A stretch of 64,000 bases of DNA from assembly GCF_011007365.1 (NCBI RefSeq), contig NZ_WFKM01000010.1, positions 124,001-188,000 on the forward strand, written 5' to 3'. Made by a program: the position numbers and the translations under genes. The notes under the pieces were generated by a model. That model made no database searches. It was not told where the DNA came from and saw nothing but the letters and a program-made list of their open reading frames with translations. This DNA comes from Sphingobacterium sp. xlx-96 (lineage in GTDB: Bacteria; Bacteroidota; Bacteroidia; Sphingobacteriales; Sphingobacteriaceae). Shown piece by piece: positions 1-9,793 of this stretch; position 1 is the stretch's first letter, and every line of letters starts with the position of its first letter.

Positions 1-1651
1 CCCAACTCGCTACTTTAAGCTTGCTTTCCTCAAAATTCGGTGTTATTCTTTGGCTTTTACTATTACTAACATTAACTTTCCACAGGTCATAATTATCCCT
101 GATAAAAACAAATCTACCATCAGCCGACCAACCTATAAATGGCGTAGGTGGAGACTGAACGTTATGATCACGCGAGTTATCTACGAAAGTAGTAGACAAT
201 GCTGAAGTTAAATTAATCGTATGTTTAGTTTTGACATCATAAGAAAAATAATCACCATTTTCATAATAAACCAAATGAGATCCTACAGGAGAAATCTTAA
301 TACCAACACTCCCTGTCAAATAATACTTATGTTTCAAAAGATGGGTTTTACCCCCTATCAAGTCAATTACAGAAATATCTGCATAAGACTGTCCAGACAT
401 GCTAGCTTCATAATCATACGGCCCCTTATCCACCTCAACAGCAAATTGTTGATTGGGAGACAAATATATAGTCTTGAATGTAGTATCCCCTATTGCGGAC
501 AATTTAGCGGTATTGGTATCATATCGATACAATATGGATCTCTTATCCCCCTTTGCAAACATCACTTTACGTTGTGACTGTAAAATGGTATCTTGCCAAT
601 TCCAAATCACAACATTCGACACATCAGCAGCAGCAGGGGCGGTTGGCGGTTGTGCTCCAGCAGCAGTTGACTTTGCCGCTATGTTATCTGTGGACTTGCT
701 AGAAGCTTTTGGTATACATCCAAAAAATAGAAATCTTTTATCTTTTGAAAGATACGGTATAAAATGCGGAGATATAGCCTTGCCCTTTCCTAATTCTTTA
801 GCGATATTAACCAATACACTAACTTCCCACAACGATTCTTTATTATTACGTACGAGAATAATGTCATGTTGAGTTCCAATATTTTTGACTTTGGTCGTCT
901 TCATGCCCGTCAATGCCCTCCCATCGTCAGACCATTTCAAATGAGAATACTCCGCTCGTCCTACATCCAGTGAATGAGTTACACCATTATTCAATTGCAT
1001 CAGATACAAACCGTTACCTTGTGCACCATTGGCATCTATTGTATAAGCTATGACATCGCCTTTAACGCTAAATGAATAAGTATATACATTACCAATAGCA
1101 TACTGCTTCTTAGTTTTTGTATTATAGAGAATTAAGTCACTACCCTTACCCCCACCTGCTACTTTCGTATTTTTATTAGCATCCACTATTTTTATCGCCA
1201 CCCACGGATTATTGGGATTGCTCGAAAATTCAAAATTTGACACTAAATCATAATACACTTTAGCAGAATCCTTCAAGTTGATTAACCATAATCTTGGATA
1301 ACTAGGTTTCTTAGCTTTAGAATTGCTTTCCATAGTCTTAAAATCCGGAAAAGTATAAAAGCCAACATAGTCCGATGATGGAGAAAATTTTAAATCTGAA
1401 TAATATCCACCTAGATTATATACATATTTGGTGGTATCTGAAGTATGTTGAAGGATAAGCTTGAGATTCCCCTTAAGAGGTCCCATTACCGAAGAAAACC
1501 ACTGCCCATCTGCAGAAAAATCAGTCTTCTCAGTACGCACGTGCACCAATGACGAAATATTATCCCAATTAAGAGCCTGTTTATTTTGCGCTAGAGCATA
1601 ATTATTCATAGCTATATACATAGCTATGAATAATGTAAAATAGAATTTCAT
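1..1651 (-). CDS. S9-type (prolyl oligopeptidase-like) peptidase, N-terminal part, cut by window edge
   Basis: The frame is open without a stop from an ATG at 1651 to the left edge (550 codons), so the 3' end is missing. The product starts with a Sec-type signal peptide (hydrophobic residues 3-20, ending ALAQ). It continues with repeated beta-propeller-like blades, for example 'DFSADGQWFSS', 'FSPSSDYVGFY', 'LKWSDDGRALTG' and 'IGWSADGRFVFIRD'. This is the pattern of the WD40/PD40-like propeller that precedes the alpha/beta-hydrolase domain in Bacteroidota S9 peptidases. The catalytic Ser-Asp-His domain would lie beyond position 1 and is not seen, so activity is inferred. The gene is last in view of a minus-strand run with thioredoxin-fold proteins and an M16 peptidase, 40 bp after the preceding stop. 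Alternative: a propeller-only periplasmic protein. Confidence 0.75.
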   Translation of the reverse strand, partial: MKFYFTLFIAMYIAMNNYALAQNKQALNWDNISSLVHVRTEKTDFSADGQWFSSVMGPLKGNLKLILQHTSDTTKYVYNLGGYYSDLKFSPSSDYVGFYTFPDFKTMESNSKAKKPSYPRLWLINLKDSAKVYYDLVSNFEFSSNPNNPWVAIKIVDANKNTKVAGGGKGSDLILYNTKTKKQYAIGNVYTYSFSVKGDVIAYTIDANGAQGNGLYLMQLNNGVTHSLDVGRAEYSHLKWSDDGRALTGMKTTKVKNIGTQHDIILVRNNKESLWEVSVLVNIAKELGKGKAISPHFIPYLSKDKRFLFFGCIPKASSKSTDNIAAKSTAAGAQPPTAPAAADVSNVVIWNWQDTILQSQRKVMFAKGDKRSILYRYDTNTAKLSAIGDTTFKTIYLSPNQQFAVEVDKGPYDYEASMSGQSYADISVIDLIGGKTHLLKHKYYLTGSVGIKISPVGSHLVYYENGDYFSYDVKTKHTINLTSALSTTFVDNSRDHNVQSPPTPFIGWSADGRFVFIRDNYDLWKVNVSNSKSQRITPNFEESKLKVASW

Positions 1652-1691
1652 TATTTAACTAAATAAGAATATTTAATCGAAGAAGATTTAA

Positions 1692-2897
1692 TTATTTCTT
1701 TGCTGAAGATTTTTTGCTTTGTATTTCTTTAGCTTTGTTATTAAAATCTTTTGCAACTTTATGTCGCCCTAATTTTTCAGCTGCACGGCGCATATACGGG
1801 TAATAGTTGAAACTAGTAAACTGCTTCTGCCCATTCTGTTGTGCAACTTCTAAATCGCCCAAGATTCTAACCAACATTTTTTTATCTTTGGATTCTTGAA
1901 TAATATAGTTAGACATAGCCAACTTCAACCTGTCTGTATATTTAAAACCAAACTTCTGCGCATACGTTACAGCATTATAAGCCTCCTCCCAATTCCTATT
2001 CATCAACTGTTCATAAATATAGAGCTTAGAGGAGAACTCCTGAAAAATTTGATTTCTTGAAAACAGATTGATATCCTTTTTCAGTTTATTAAAAGTATCC
2101 TCTTGTGCATCAAACGTTGTCTCCATTGTTGTTAGATCCGTAGGAAGCTGTATCATTCTACTAATGGTCAAACCTATAGTATTCGTCAATTGTCCATCTA
2201 AATTATTCTGATCTACAAATTTCAAACGACTAAATTTACTCTTGTTATCCAGCACATATCTTAAATATTTGGATTCATAGTCATACATATAAGGAGCAAC
2301 CATAGCCCAAACAGGTTCTTGCAATAACTGATCATAACCATTTACCGTCAAGTAATCATCTATTACCTTTACTACCCCCTCTTTATCAAGGATATTGTTA
2401 AGCGATTTAACATATTCTGTCAAAAATGGCAGCTCTCTATTTCCATCTTCATATTTTATTTTTTGTGTGACTATACCTACCCCTTTAATAGCTTTTTTAG
2501 CTTCTTGAACAAACTCGTCCACACTCCGGGTACCGATCAGCTTATGCACGATACGCTTACTTTTGGGATCCACATACAATAACGTAGGATACCTTTTGAT
2601 TTGTTCCGGGAAGAATGCGTCCAATTCAAGTCCATTCTCCTTTTCCATATCATACTTCACGTTGATGAAGTGTTCATTATAAAAGTCTCCCATTTCCTTC
2701 TGTGGAAATATATTTCGTTCCAACCCTTTACAAGGACCACACCATTCTGTATAGCAATCTATAAAAATCAGTTTATTTTCCTTATCTGCGATAGCCAGCA
2801 CCTCATCCCATTTTTGGTTATCTTTAAAGACAATTCCTTGCGCTTTGGAAGCAACCGAGGATAACAGAAGCATTATTAATAATAGTATATTTTTCAT
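1692..2897 (-). CDS. secreted thioredoxin-fold protein with C-terminal helical extension
   Basis: 401-residue protein with an N-terminal signal peptide (about residues 1-20, ending SKAQ) and a thioredoxin domain at roughly residues 22-140. The active-site motif is WCGPC (Cys53 and Cys56), with a likely cis-Pro at 'RYPTLLYVD'. The remaining 260 residues are helical and of no family I recognise. It probably acts in the periplasm as a thiol-disulfide oxidoreductase or chaperone for exported proteins. It lies between the M16 peptidase and S9 peptidase genes in one minus-strand run and is the third of three similarly built proteins here (others at 5631-6935 and 6940-8265). The fold is clear from the motif; the substrate is unknown. 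Confidence 0.85.
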   Translation of the reverse strand: MKNILLLIMLLLSSVASKAQGIVFKDNQKWDEVLAIADKENKLIFIDCYTEWCGPCKGLERNIFPQKEMGDFYNEHFINVKYDMEKENGLELDAFFPEQIKRYPTLLYVDPKSKRIVHKLIGTRSVDEFVQEAKKAIKGVGIVTQKIKYEDGNRELPFLTEYVKSLNNILDKEGVVKVIDDYLTVNGYDQLLQEPVWAMVAPYMYDYESKYLRYVLDNKSKFSRLKFVDQNNLDGQLTNTIGLTISRMIQLPTDLTTMETTFDAQEDTFNKLKKDINLFSRNQIFQEFSSKLYIYEQLMNRNWEEAYNAVTYAQKFGFKYTDRLKLAMSNYIIQESKDKKMLVRILGDLEVAQQNGQKQFTSFNYYPYMRRAAEKLGRHKVAKDFNNKAKEIQSKKSSAKK

Positions 2898-2955
2898 AGT
2901 TTTATAACTGTATATTTGTTTTTCTTAGTAACCAATAATAGTCCATTATATATTA

Positions 2956-5631
2956 CTAATATGTTTTAATATGTGATGGTAAGGCCATATACCTCTTGAT
3001 ATAAGCGTTTACTTCATTTAACGTAATAGATTCAATTATATTTTTGAATTCCTTTTCCTTCCAGACCTTACCTGTCCATTTAAGCTGATTTGATACGAAC
3101 AACATCACCTGATCAGGATCATTATAATAATCGACATACCTGTTCCATTCTCTACGCTTCAACCCCTTGAGACTAGATTGATCAATCCCCTCTCTTGCCA
3201 CTTTTTCACATAGCATATTGAATTCAACCAATGCCGTATCCAATAATTCAGGAATAACACGAAAGCGGAGACTTAACGATACATGTGGCGAAGGATGCAC
3301 ACCAAATGATGGTGTAGTTCCCCATGCATAAATCAACCCTTTCTCATTTCTCAGGTGTAGTAACATATTACGACTCATATACTCTTCCACCATACCTTGT
3401 AAGATATAGCGTTTTAACGTAATGGCCTGTACATTATCTTTGGTCATACGATTAACCAAATAAGTACGTCCTTTCGGAGCTTCAGCGAGTTCTATCGTGT
3501 CTTCTGCTTGATCATCTGCAGTTACGCCTACAAAACGCAATTTATCTTTTACCGGAATCTCCGATAAATAAGCAATCACTTGTTCGATATCGATATCCCC
3601 TTGAATGAAGAGGCGTGTTTGGCCAGGAATAAGCAAACTATTTAGTTTAATCTCTAGTTCGTTTTTATCCATTACAACAGAATTAGCCCCTTTTGCTCCC
3701 TCTTTAGACTTATTAAATTTTTCCAATTCCTTAGAAAAGGTCTTCTCATCTATTGCAAAGCCCTTGTATAAGTTGGCTAGATACTGGATCACAAATTCAA
3801 AGTTATCTGCTGTAAAAGTAGTTTCTACCCCTGATTTATACCCTTGATACTTCAGTGTCAAACTAGGACTACCCCAAGCCCTTTTCAGTGCATCAAGCTC
3901 TGACAAAGACTTGTTGGCAAAAACAGGATCACGAATCTCTTTAAATTGACTCGCAAATGGTTGTTCTTCCTTTTTCAATAGGACCGTACCAGCGTCTGTT
4001 TCTAAAGAAATAGAATTACGTCGGTCCGACTTATTCCAGATAATTTCCATACCATTTTTCAAACGATACAGTTGCATCCCATTAGGAAGAAGAGTTTGAT
4101 GTTGGAGCATAGATTTTTTGTACCGAGGACGATCACTTTGAAGCAAAGCTTTAACTTCACCCGAAGATTTAGATCCCATGCGATGACGAGCCGTTGGCAA
4201 TTGATAAGCGATGCGGACATCTGGCTGATTCGAAGATTCGTCGAGCAAATTAACCATGCGTACTTCAAATCCTTTACCATAATCTGGCAAGCCTGCTAAA
4301 AAAGCCCTAGAATTCGTGAATACTATCTCTGCAGCAGCCCTGATATCTTCCGGAGTAAGCTGCGCAGCTGCTTCGTCCAATGCCTGCGCAAAAACCGTTG
4401 GATCTGCTATGGGCAGGTTTGCCGTAAAATTAGAATATATACTATTCAATATTACACTAGGACTGTGTGAGTCGGACAGTTTTACCTTATATTTATAGAC
4501 TGAAGAGCGAGACTTCCATAGCGATTGTAAAAAATCTACATCAACATCGCCATACCGCAAATGCGAAATTGCACCACCTATTTCTTTTAACCTATTTTGA
4601 AACGCACTCGTGTCCTGAAAATTAAATTTCACATTGAGTACCGAAGCGGTTGGCATATTTGACGGAATAGCGGCAGTGACCTCCATACCCGTTTTATAGC
4701 CTTCCAACATCCCTTTGAAGATATCCGTAATTAACTCCACAGCTATTGCTTTTCGCAACTCTTTACGTTGTGTCAGGTCGATCAATGGAAAACGATAAAT
4801 CAATCTTCCCATAAATCCTTTACGCTTATCGACCTCTACCTCCGAAGGACTAAACAAAGCAACGTTATCCTCGTGTACCGGCAAGAAGGCTTGTGGCAAT
4901 GCCGAGTCAACAACACATTTGGCATCAGAGAAAGCACTTTTCAGCTTTTGTTCTAACTCCATCGCACCAGCATCACCAATCAATACCAATGCAATATTTT
5001 CAGGACGATACCACTTACGGTAAAAATTTTCTACCTTTTGCGGTGTTATTGCAGCAATCTGGGCCGAATCTCCTAAGATAGTATGTTTCTCGAAATAACC
5101 ACCACGCAAATTGGAAAGCCCCCCGCTGGAATAGGATGTTTTAGTCTCCGCCAAAATAGCCGGCCTTTCAATATCGACTTCACGCTGCGTGAATTGCATA
5201 TGCCCTAAAACCCCTCGAATATACTGGATCAACTTATCTTCGGTATCTTTATTCTCCTTTGAATACGTGTAATTATAAATAGTCCGCACTTCAGATGTAA
5301 ACGCCTGCCAGTCTTGAAACAGATTAAGCCCACCGTCATATACCAAATCCAATGACTTACGGCGATCAAATCCGGGTACCGAAGTAGAAACCAAATGTTC
5401 CAAAAAATGGGCAATACCTACCTCGTCTTGCGTCTCATATAAAGACCCCGTTTTAACGATCATACCAATCGCCATCTTTCCCTTTATCCAAGGAGTCGAC
5501 AATGTATAATATTGTATTCCATTCGCTAACTTACCTTGTGTCGCATCCTTGCGGGCAGCAAAATCGCCTTGCGCATATCCAGTAGAAGTCCCACAAATAG
5601 CTACTAGAATAACTAACAACAAATTTCTCAT
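2956..5631 (-). CDS. M16 family (pitrilysin-like) zinc metallopeptidase
   Basis: 891-residue exported protein (signal peptide about 1-20, ending GYAQ). The inverted zinc motif HxxEH is present as HFLEH (His75, Glu78, His79). A downstream acidic pair, Glu155 and Glu162 in 'ERPAILAE', lies at the spacing expected for the third zinc ligand. The protein has the two tandem M16 halves of the family, and the C-terminal half has no HxxEH, as is normal. It likely degrades oligopeptides in the periplasm. Its ATG overlaps the stop of the upstream thioredoxin gene by one base (TAATG), indicating translational coupling. Together with the downstream S9 peptidase it points to peptide use as the job of this SusCD locus. 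Confidence 0.9.
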   Translation of the reverse strand: MRNLLLVILVAICGTSTGYAQGDFAARKDATQGKLANGIQYYTLSTPWIKGKMAIGMIVKTGSLYETQDEVGIAHFLEHLVSTSVPGFDRRKSLDLVYDGGLNLFQDWQAFTSEVRTIYNYTYSKENKDTEDKLIQYIRGVLGHMQFTQREVDIERPAILAETKTSYSSGGLSNLRGGYFEKHTILGDSAQIAAITPQKVENFYRKWYRPENIALVLIGDAGAMELEQKLKSAFSDAKCVVDSALPQAFLPVHEDNVALFSPSEVEVDKRKGFMGRLIYRFPLIDLTQRKELRKAIAVELITDIFKGMLEGYKTGMEVTAAIPSNMPTASVLNVKFNFQDTSAFQNRLKEIGGAISHLRYGDVDVDFLQSLWKSRSSVYKYKVKLSDSHSPSVILNSIYSNFTANLPIADPTVFAQALDEAAAQLTPEDIRAAAEIVFTNSRAFLAGLPDYGKGFEVRMVNLLDESSNQPDVRIAYQLPTARHRMGSKSSGEVKALLQSDRPRYKKSMLQHQTLLPNGMQLYRLKNGMEIIWNKSDRRNSISLETDAGTVLLKKEEQPFASQFKEIRDPVFANKSLSELDALKRAWGSPSLTLKYQGYKSGVETTFTADNFEFVIQYLANLYKGFAIDEKTFSKELEKFNKSKEGAKGANSVVMDKNELEIKLNSLLIPGQTRLFIQGDIDIEQVIAYLSEIPVKDKLRFVGVTADDQAEDTIELAEAPKGRTYLVNRMTKDNVQAITLKRYILQGMVEEYMSRNMLLHLRNEKGLIYAWGTTPSFGVHPSPHVSLSLRFRVIPELLDTALVEFNMLCEKVAREGIDQSSLKGLKRREWNRYVDYYNDPDQVMLFVSNQLKWTGKVWKEKEFKNIIESITLNEVNAYIKRYMALPSHIKTY

Positions 5632-6935
5632 TATAAACTAATATCCTCTCCTTTACGCATCAATTCCAAGTCAGCTGATACAGCTGGATTAGAACCTTTC
5701 ATATTCTTTAACACTTCCTCCTTCAATCGGATACCTTTATTGCGATCACCAAACATATATTCTGCATTTGCATAGAAACTCAATGCATCCGTAGAATCTT
5801 GCGTCAGCTCAAACACCATCTTTGACCATTTTACTACATTCTGAGCTTCACGTTCGGATGAAGCAAACAGGCTATAATCTTTGATCATAAATTTCAACTT
5901 ATCAGAATGTATCATCGCATTACTACGAAAACGCGTGTTTGGCTCATTCTCATATTTTTTTACGGTGGACAAGTGAGATCTATACAGCGCATCGATATCC
6001 ATATTTTCTACTATTGCGTTTATCTCAGGCTCTAATAACCTCAAAAATGAAGGCCCCATGTATGTACTTTTATAATAGTGCATTAACAAGGAATTACGTT
6101 GATTCTCTGAGACATTCATTCCCCCCTGTTTTGCACGCTGCAAAGCCAAGTCGATATAAGTAGTATCTTGTTTTAAAATAGCATAATCAGAAGTATTTTC
6201 GGCCATCGTCTTGTTCCCCTCTTGGAATCGTTCACGCACATCTTTACGTACATACGATTGCCAAGCATCTGATTTTAGATTCTTCATAATTATGTCGTCA
6301 GCCTTTCCGCCATAAATAACCGCAGTCCAATGGTCATCAATTAATTTTGCCATTGCAGCACTTTCCTCAGCTACACCTTTCTGAATAAGCAGATATTGCT
6401 CCAATACATCCGTGTATCCTTTAGATTTACTCTCCTTTAATTTATCCAGGTATAAGCTTAAAAAATCCTCATTAGTCTTTTCTTTTTCATAGCGAGCCGC
6501 CAATCTACCGATACTATTCGGATCTAACATAGACTGGTACGCCTTTTTTACTACTGCCATAAACGCAGCTGTAGGCTTGGCACTTTGATCACGAAATACG
6601 ACATTTCCATCGCCATCTAAAAAAACATAGCCCGGCAGGCCTTCAATAGCGTATTTACGTTTAAGTTCTATCCCTTCACCACGTTCTACGTCCATCTTAA
6701 AGGCGACAATATGTTTATCAAAATAAGCTCCTACTTCAGGATCTTTAAACACCGTAGCGTCCATTTTTTTACAGGGCGCACACCACACGGCATACGCATC
6801 GACGAACAACATCTTATTTTCACGAGATGCCTTAGCCAAAGCCTCAGCAAAATTTCCTTTCTCAAAATTTATACCTTGAGCCAAAGCCGACAATGAACAG
6901 CATAGAACCCCTAGTATTATACATAACTTTTTCAT
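5631..6935 (-). CDS. secreted thioredoxin-fold protein
   Basis: 434 residues, signal peptide about 1-20 (ending ALAQ). The thioredoxin domain at about 22-135 has WCAPC (Cys52 and Cys55) and a cis-Pro region 'EGLPGYVFLDGDGNV'. A long C-terminal helical part of no recognised family follows. It is a likely periplasmic redox protein. It starts 4 bp after the stop of the preceding thioredoxin gene and overlaps the M16 peptidase start by 1 bp, so it sits in the middle of a tightly packed operon. Architecture and length match its two neighbours with the same fold, which suggests local duplication followed by strong divergence outside the active site. Confidence 0.85.
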   Translation of the reverse strand: MKKLCIILGVLCCSLSALAQGINFEKGNFAEALAKASRENKMLFVDAYAVWCAPCKKMDATVFKDPEVGAYFDKHIVAFKMDVERGEGIELKRKYAIEGLPGYVFLDGDGNVVFRDQSAKPTAAFMAVVKKAYQSMLDPNSIGRLAARYEKEKTNEDFLSLYLDKLKESKSKGYTDVLEQYLLIQKGVAEESAAMAKLIDDHWTAVIYGGKADDIIMKNLKSDAWQSYVRKDVRERFQEGNKTMAENTSDYAILKQDTTYIDLALQRAKQGGMNVSENQRNSLLMHYYKSTYMGPSFLRLLEPEINAIVENMDIDALYRSHLSTVKKYENEPNTRFRSNAMIHSDKLKFMIKDYSLFASSEREAQNVVKWSKMVFELTQDSTDALSFYANAEYMFGDRNKGIRLKEEVLKNMKGSNPAVSADLELMRKGEDISL

Positions 6936-6939
6936 AGCA

Positions 6940-8265
6940 TTAACTATTTTTAAGATTCTCTAATTCAACCACTTGATCATTATACCCCTTATCCTTCGGA
7001 TTCATGGCTTTTATAAGTTTTTCTTTTACCTGAATCGCCTCCTTTTTCTTATTTTGTCTGACCAATGCTTCCACTGCAAAATTCGTCAATGCAATATCTG
7101 TAGGAACCAACTGTAAACCATATTTAGCCCACTTCTCAACGTGTTTAAATTCGCCTTTTTTAGTAATTAAAGTAACATACTTTTCCAAGGCTTTATTCAT
7201 ATTACGCACCAATATTCCTGCGTCCAAATCCTTCTGCGCCAAACGGCTTGCTTCCGCATAAAACCCAACACTAACTGGATTAGCCTTTACATAATCAGCG
7301 TATCGGATAGAATCTTTAAGCTTTATTTCAGCGATTGATTTATGTGTAGTCAAACTATCTAAATATTTAACGGCTTCTTTTTTATAAAGACCATCCTCCT
7401 TTTTTAAAGCTATTAACTCTAACTTATAAGCATTATAGTCAGAATAGTAGGGCTTCTCAGGCATTTTAACCCATCTATCCAAAAAGACTTCAAACAATTT
7501 TGGATCTTGATTAGCTACTGCCACGCGATAGGTATTCTGAATTAAGCGATCAGGCATAGATTTCAAAGTACGTTCTTCTTTTCGAGTAGCTATATCTATA
7601 TACTCCTCATAGTTTTGATTTAAAATTCTTTCCGCTTCACCACCACATGTCATATGATTATAATAGGCTAAGAAAAACTCCATCATATCGGCCGATTTTT
7701 CCTTTATATGCCGTTGGTTTTTAAGAAAATCCTCAATCTGAACCCTTGGACTCTCCGAAAAACTGATCATTTTAGCGATATAATTTTGTAGAAAGACAGG
7801 ATCGTTCTTTTTTGTTTCGTACTGCTTCTTCAGATTGAAATAACTATTTGGATCATTTTGCATATCCAGAGACTTCTGTGCCTCATCCAATAATTTTTCT
7901 GCTTTGATAGAACCTACAACCTTATTCACCAACTCCCCCTGACCGTTTGTAAAAGTCATTGTTGGATAGGCCGCTACTTTAAATCTTTGTGCATATTCTT
8001 TTCCTTCTTTCTCTGCATCCATTTTTATGGACACAAATTTGTCATTAAAGAAATCACCAACCAAAGTCTGGCTGAACACTTCTTTATCTAACACCTTACA
8101 GGGTACACACCAGTCTGTATAGAAATCTATAAAAACTATTTTACCTTCCTTTTTAGCGCGCTCAGTTGCTTCTTCAAAACTTATTTTGTCAAACTTAATC
8201 CCTTGGGCATAGGTTGCCGCAAAATTTAATAAAAGCAAAAAAACGCTTATACATATTGACTTCAT
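6940..8265 (-). CDS. secreted thioredoxin-fold protein
   Basis: 441 residues, signal peptide about 1-21. The thioredoxin domain at about 22-140 carries WCVPC (Cys53 and Cys56) and the cis-Pro stretch 'VAAYPTMTFTNGQGE'. The C-terminal 300 residues are helical and may be repeat-like, with no named family recognised. It is the first gene after the intrinsic terminator at 8302-8343, so it may depend on read-through from the SusCD genes or on a promoter in the 90 bp gap. The role is inferred as periplasmic thiol-disulfide exchange linked to the peptidases downstream. Confidence 0.85.
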   Translation of the reverse strand: MKSICISVFLLLLNFAATYAQGIKFDKISFEEATERAKKEGKIVFIDFYTDWCVPCKVLDKEVFSQTLVGDFFNDKFVSIKMDAEKEGKEYAQRFKVAAYPTMTFTNGQGELVNKVVGSIKAEKLLDEAQKSLDMQNDPNSYFNLKKQYETKKNDPVFLQNYIAKMISFSESPRVQIEDFLKNQRHIKEKSADMMEFFLAYYNHMTCGGEAERILNQNYEEYIDIATRKEERTLKSMPDRLIQNTYRVAVANQDPKLFEVFLDRWVKMPEKPYYSDYNAYKLELIALKKEDGLYKKEAVKYLDSLTTHKSIAEIKLKDSIRYADYVKANPVSVGFYAEASRLAQKDLDAGILVRNMNKALEKYVTLITKKGEFKHVEKWAKYGLQLVPTDIALTNFAVEALVRQNKKKEAIQVKEKLIKAMNPKDKGYNDQVVELENLKNS

Positions 8266-8301
8266 ATAATTATTTATAGTTCTTTATTTGGTGGTTCATT
8301 A

Positions 8302-8343
8302 AGAAAAAAAATCCCGTAGCCGATATTGATCAGCTACGAGATT
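8302..8343 (-). terminator. intrinsic terminator or attenuator inside the SusCD-peptidase gene run
   Basis: On the minus strand an 11-bp stem (AATCTCGTAGC pairing with GCTACGGGATT, one G-U pair) with a 12-nt loop is followed directly by a T-rich run (complement of the A-run at 8302-8310). It lies 11 bp downstream of the lipoprotein gene ending at 8355 and 36 bp upstream of the thioredoxin gene starting at 8265. It should end or reduce transcription between the uptake genes and the redox/peptidase genes. Confidence 0.85.
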
Positions 8344-8354
8344 CTTGTATGTTA

Positions 8355-9788
8355 TTAATTACGGTATTCAAAGATATACTCTCTTCCTGCAGGAGCAGTT
8401 ACGCTAGTTCTTCTTCGCATACTCTGCAGTCTCCCTTTCTCATCCGAAGTATATACGTAAATTGAAGTTTCTGTTGTACCTTTTACAAGTCGTTCGAATC
8501 CATTTTTGTACATCAATAGTTCAAGTATATCCGAATTGAAGGCAGGATTGTAAAACTCAATCGGTGGCAAACCCTCCAAAAATGTAGGAATAGCCCAAGT
8601 GGTAACTCCAGCGGCTTTGACCCGATTACTCTCACTGGATGCAGAAAGATCATATTCTGCAAAGAGACCATCTTCGTAAGACCATAACCACTTATTAACG
8701 GAGGTCTCCCTTTGAAAACCTAATAAGCGATCACCATCTATCCAATCCGTGACGGTCCAACTTTTTTCTTGATTCAGCTGCCCGCCAGCCCAAGACAATA
8801 ATTTGCCCTGCGCATCATAAGTCAATGCATATTTAAAATTAGTTCGTGCTGCACCCGGGTTTTTCCAAGTCATACTAAACTCGTATACTTTCCCAAAATT
8901 GTTATACTTAAAATCATATCTGAAGTTCTCCTTACTAGTCAATACACCGTTGATGTTGTAATAATGCATCACACCGTCTATGGCGTCCAAACGATCAGGA
9001 TTTAAGCTATTATATACAAAGTTGAGTTCACGCGTCAATTGAGGTGAATTCGAGGTATACGAATTCATTTTCACGCGGTAAGGTTTATCTAGATCTACCA
9101 TTCGTAATATGATATCTTTGTAAGCCTTGGTGCCTTTACTATCTTCCAGCTCTACACGCAGCGTATAATCCTTATTTTTGACCGTCATTTCTTCCAACAC
9201 ATACCCCTTCTTATGTACCACGACAGATGCAGGTAGGTCATACGTGTGTGTATCAAACACTGCTCCATCAAGACTCAACGTATAACTTTTTACCGTATTC
9301 ATACCTGTAGCAAATCGCGCCTTAAACATGATATAGTTATTGGTCAAAGAGATACGGCCATCACCTGAAATACCTCCCACCGTGATGATAGGTTTAGAAA
9401 AATCCAGTACTGTCAATGAGAATCCCTTATTATACGATCGGAGATTCTGGTCTATTACTTTGACGATGAAATGTAGTGTGGTATCCCGGTTGATTGACTT
9501 TAAATCTGCATCATAGATAAATGTAAAGTCCTTCTGGCCCCTGTACTCATTGTCGAATGAGGCAATCGGTTCATAGCTAGTACCATCCAATACTTGTATC
9601 TGAGCGACACCATTGGGTGCCTTAATATGCATAGACAAAGGATATGTGTCTATCGTGTCTCTGCGCACGGTATCGCGGACATCCTTAGTTGCATCTAATC
9701 CAGGATCTGGAAATTGAGGTTCTTTCCGGCAGGAGCCTATTAGGACTGCCATAAGCAAGAATAGACTTAAATATTTTAACTTTTTCAT
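8355..9788 (-). CDS. SusCD-associated surface or periplasmic lipoprotein, unknown function
   Basis: 477 residues with a lipoprotein signal (lipobox 'LIGSC', Cys20). Residues about 50-230 look like two beta-sandwich (Ig/PKD-like) modules, for example 'FSLTVLDFSKPIITVGG'. The C-terminal half is rich in aromatic residues and short YD/RHS-like beta-strand motifs ('YDFKYNNFGKVYEFSMTW', 'YTSDEKGRLQSMR'). Genes of this kind commonly follow susD in Bacteroidota and encode substrate-binding surface lipoproteins; that role is inferred from position only. It starts 5 bp after the preceding gene and is followed by an intrinsic terminator, so it closes the uptake part of the operon. Confidence 0.65.
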   Translation of the reverse strand: MKKLKYLSLFLLMAVLIGSCRKEPQFPDPGLDATKDVRDTVRRDTIDTYPLSMHIKAPNGVAQIQVLDGTSYEPIASFDNEYRGQKDFTFIYDADLKSINRDTTLHFIVKVIDQNLRSYNKGFSLTVLDFSKPIITVGGISGDGRISLTNNYIMFKARFATGMNTVKSYTLSLDGAVFDTHTYDLPASVVVHKKGYVLEEMTVKNKDYTLRVELEDSKGTKAYKDIILRMVDLDKPYRVKMNSYTSNSPQLTRELNFVYNSLNPDRLDAIDGVMHYYNINGVLTSKENFRYDFKYNNFGKVYEFSMTWKNPGAARTNFKYALTYDAQGKLLSWAGGQLNQEKSWTVTDWIDGDRLLGFQRETSVNKWLWSYEDGLFAEYDLSASSESNRVKAAGVTTWAIPTFLEGLPPIEFYNPAFNSDILELLMYKNGFERLVKGTTETSIYVYTSDEKGRLQSMRRRTSVTAPAGREYIFEYRN

Positions 9789-9793
9789 AACGA

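Noticed and set aside
221..872. Two plus-strand ORFs at the left edge
   Set aside because: They are antisense to the continuous minus-strand S9-type propeller frame (1-1651), whose translation is clearly protein-like.
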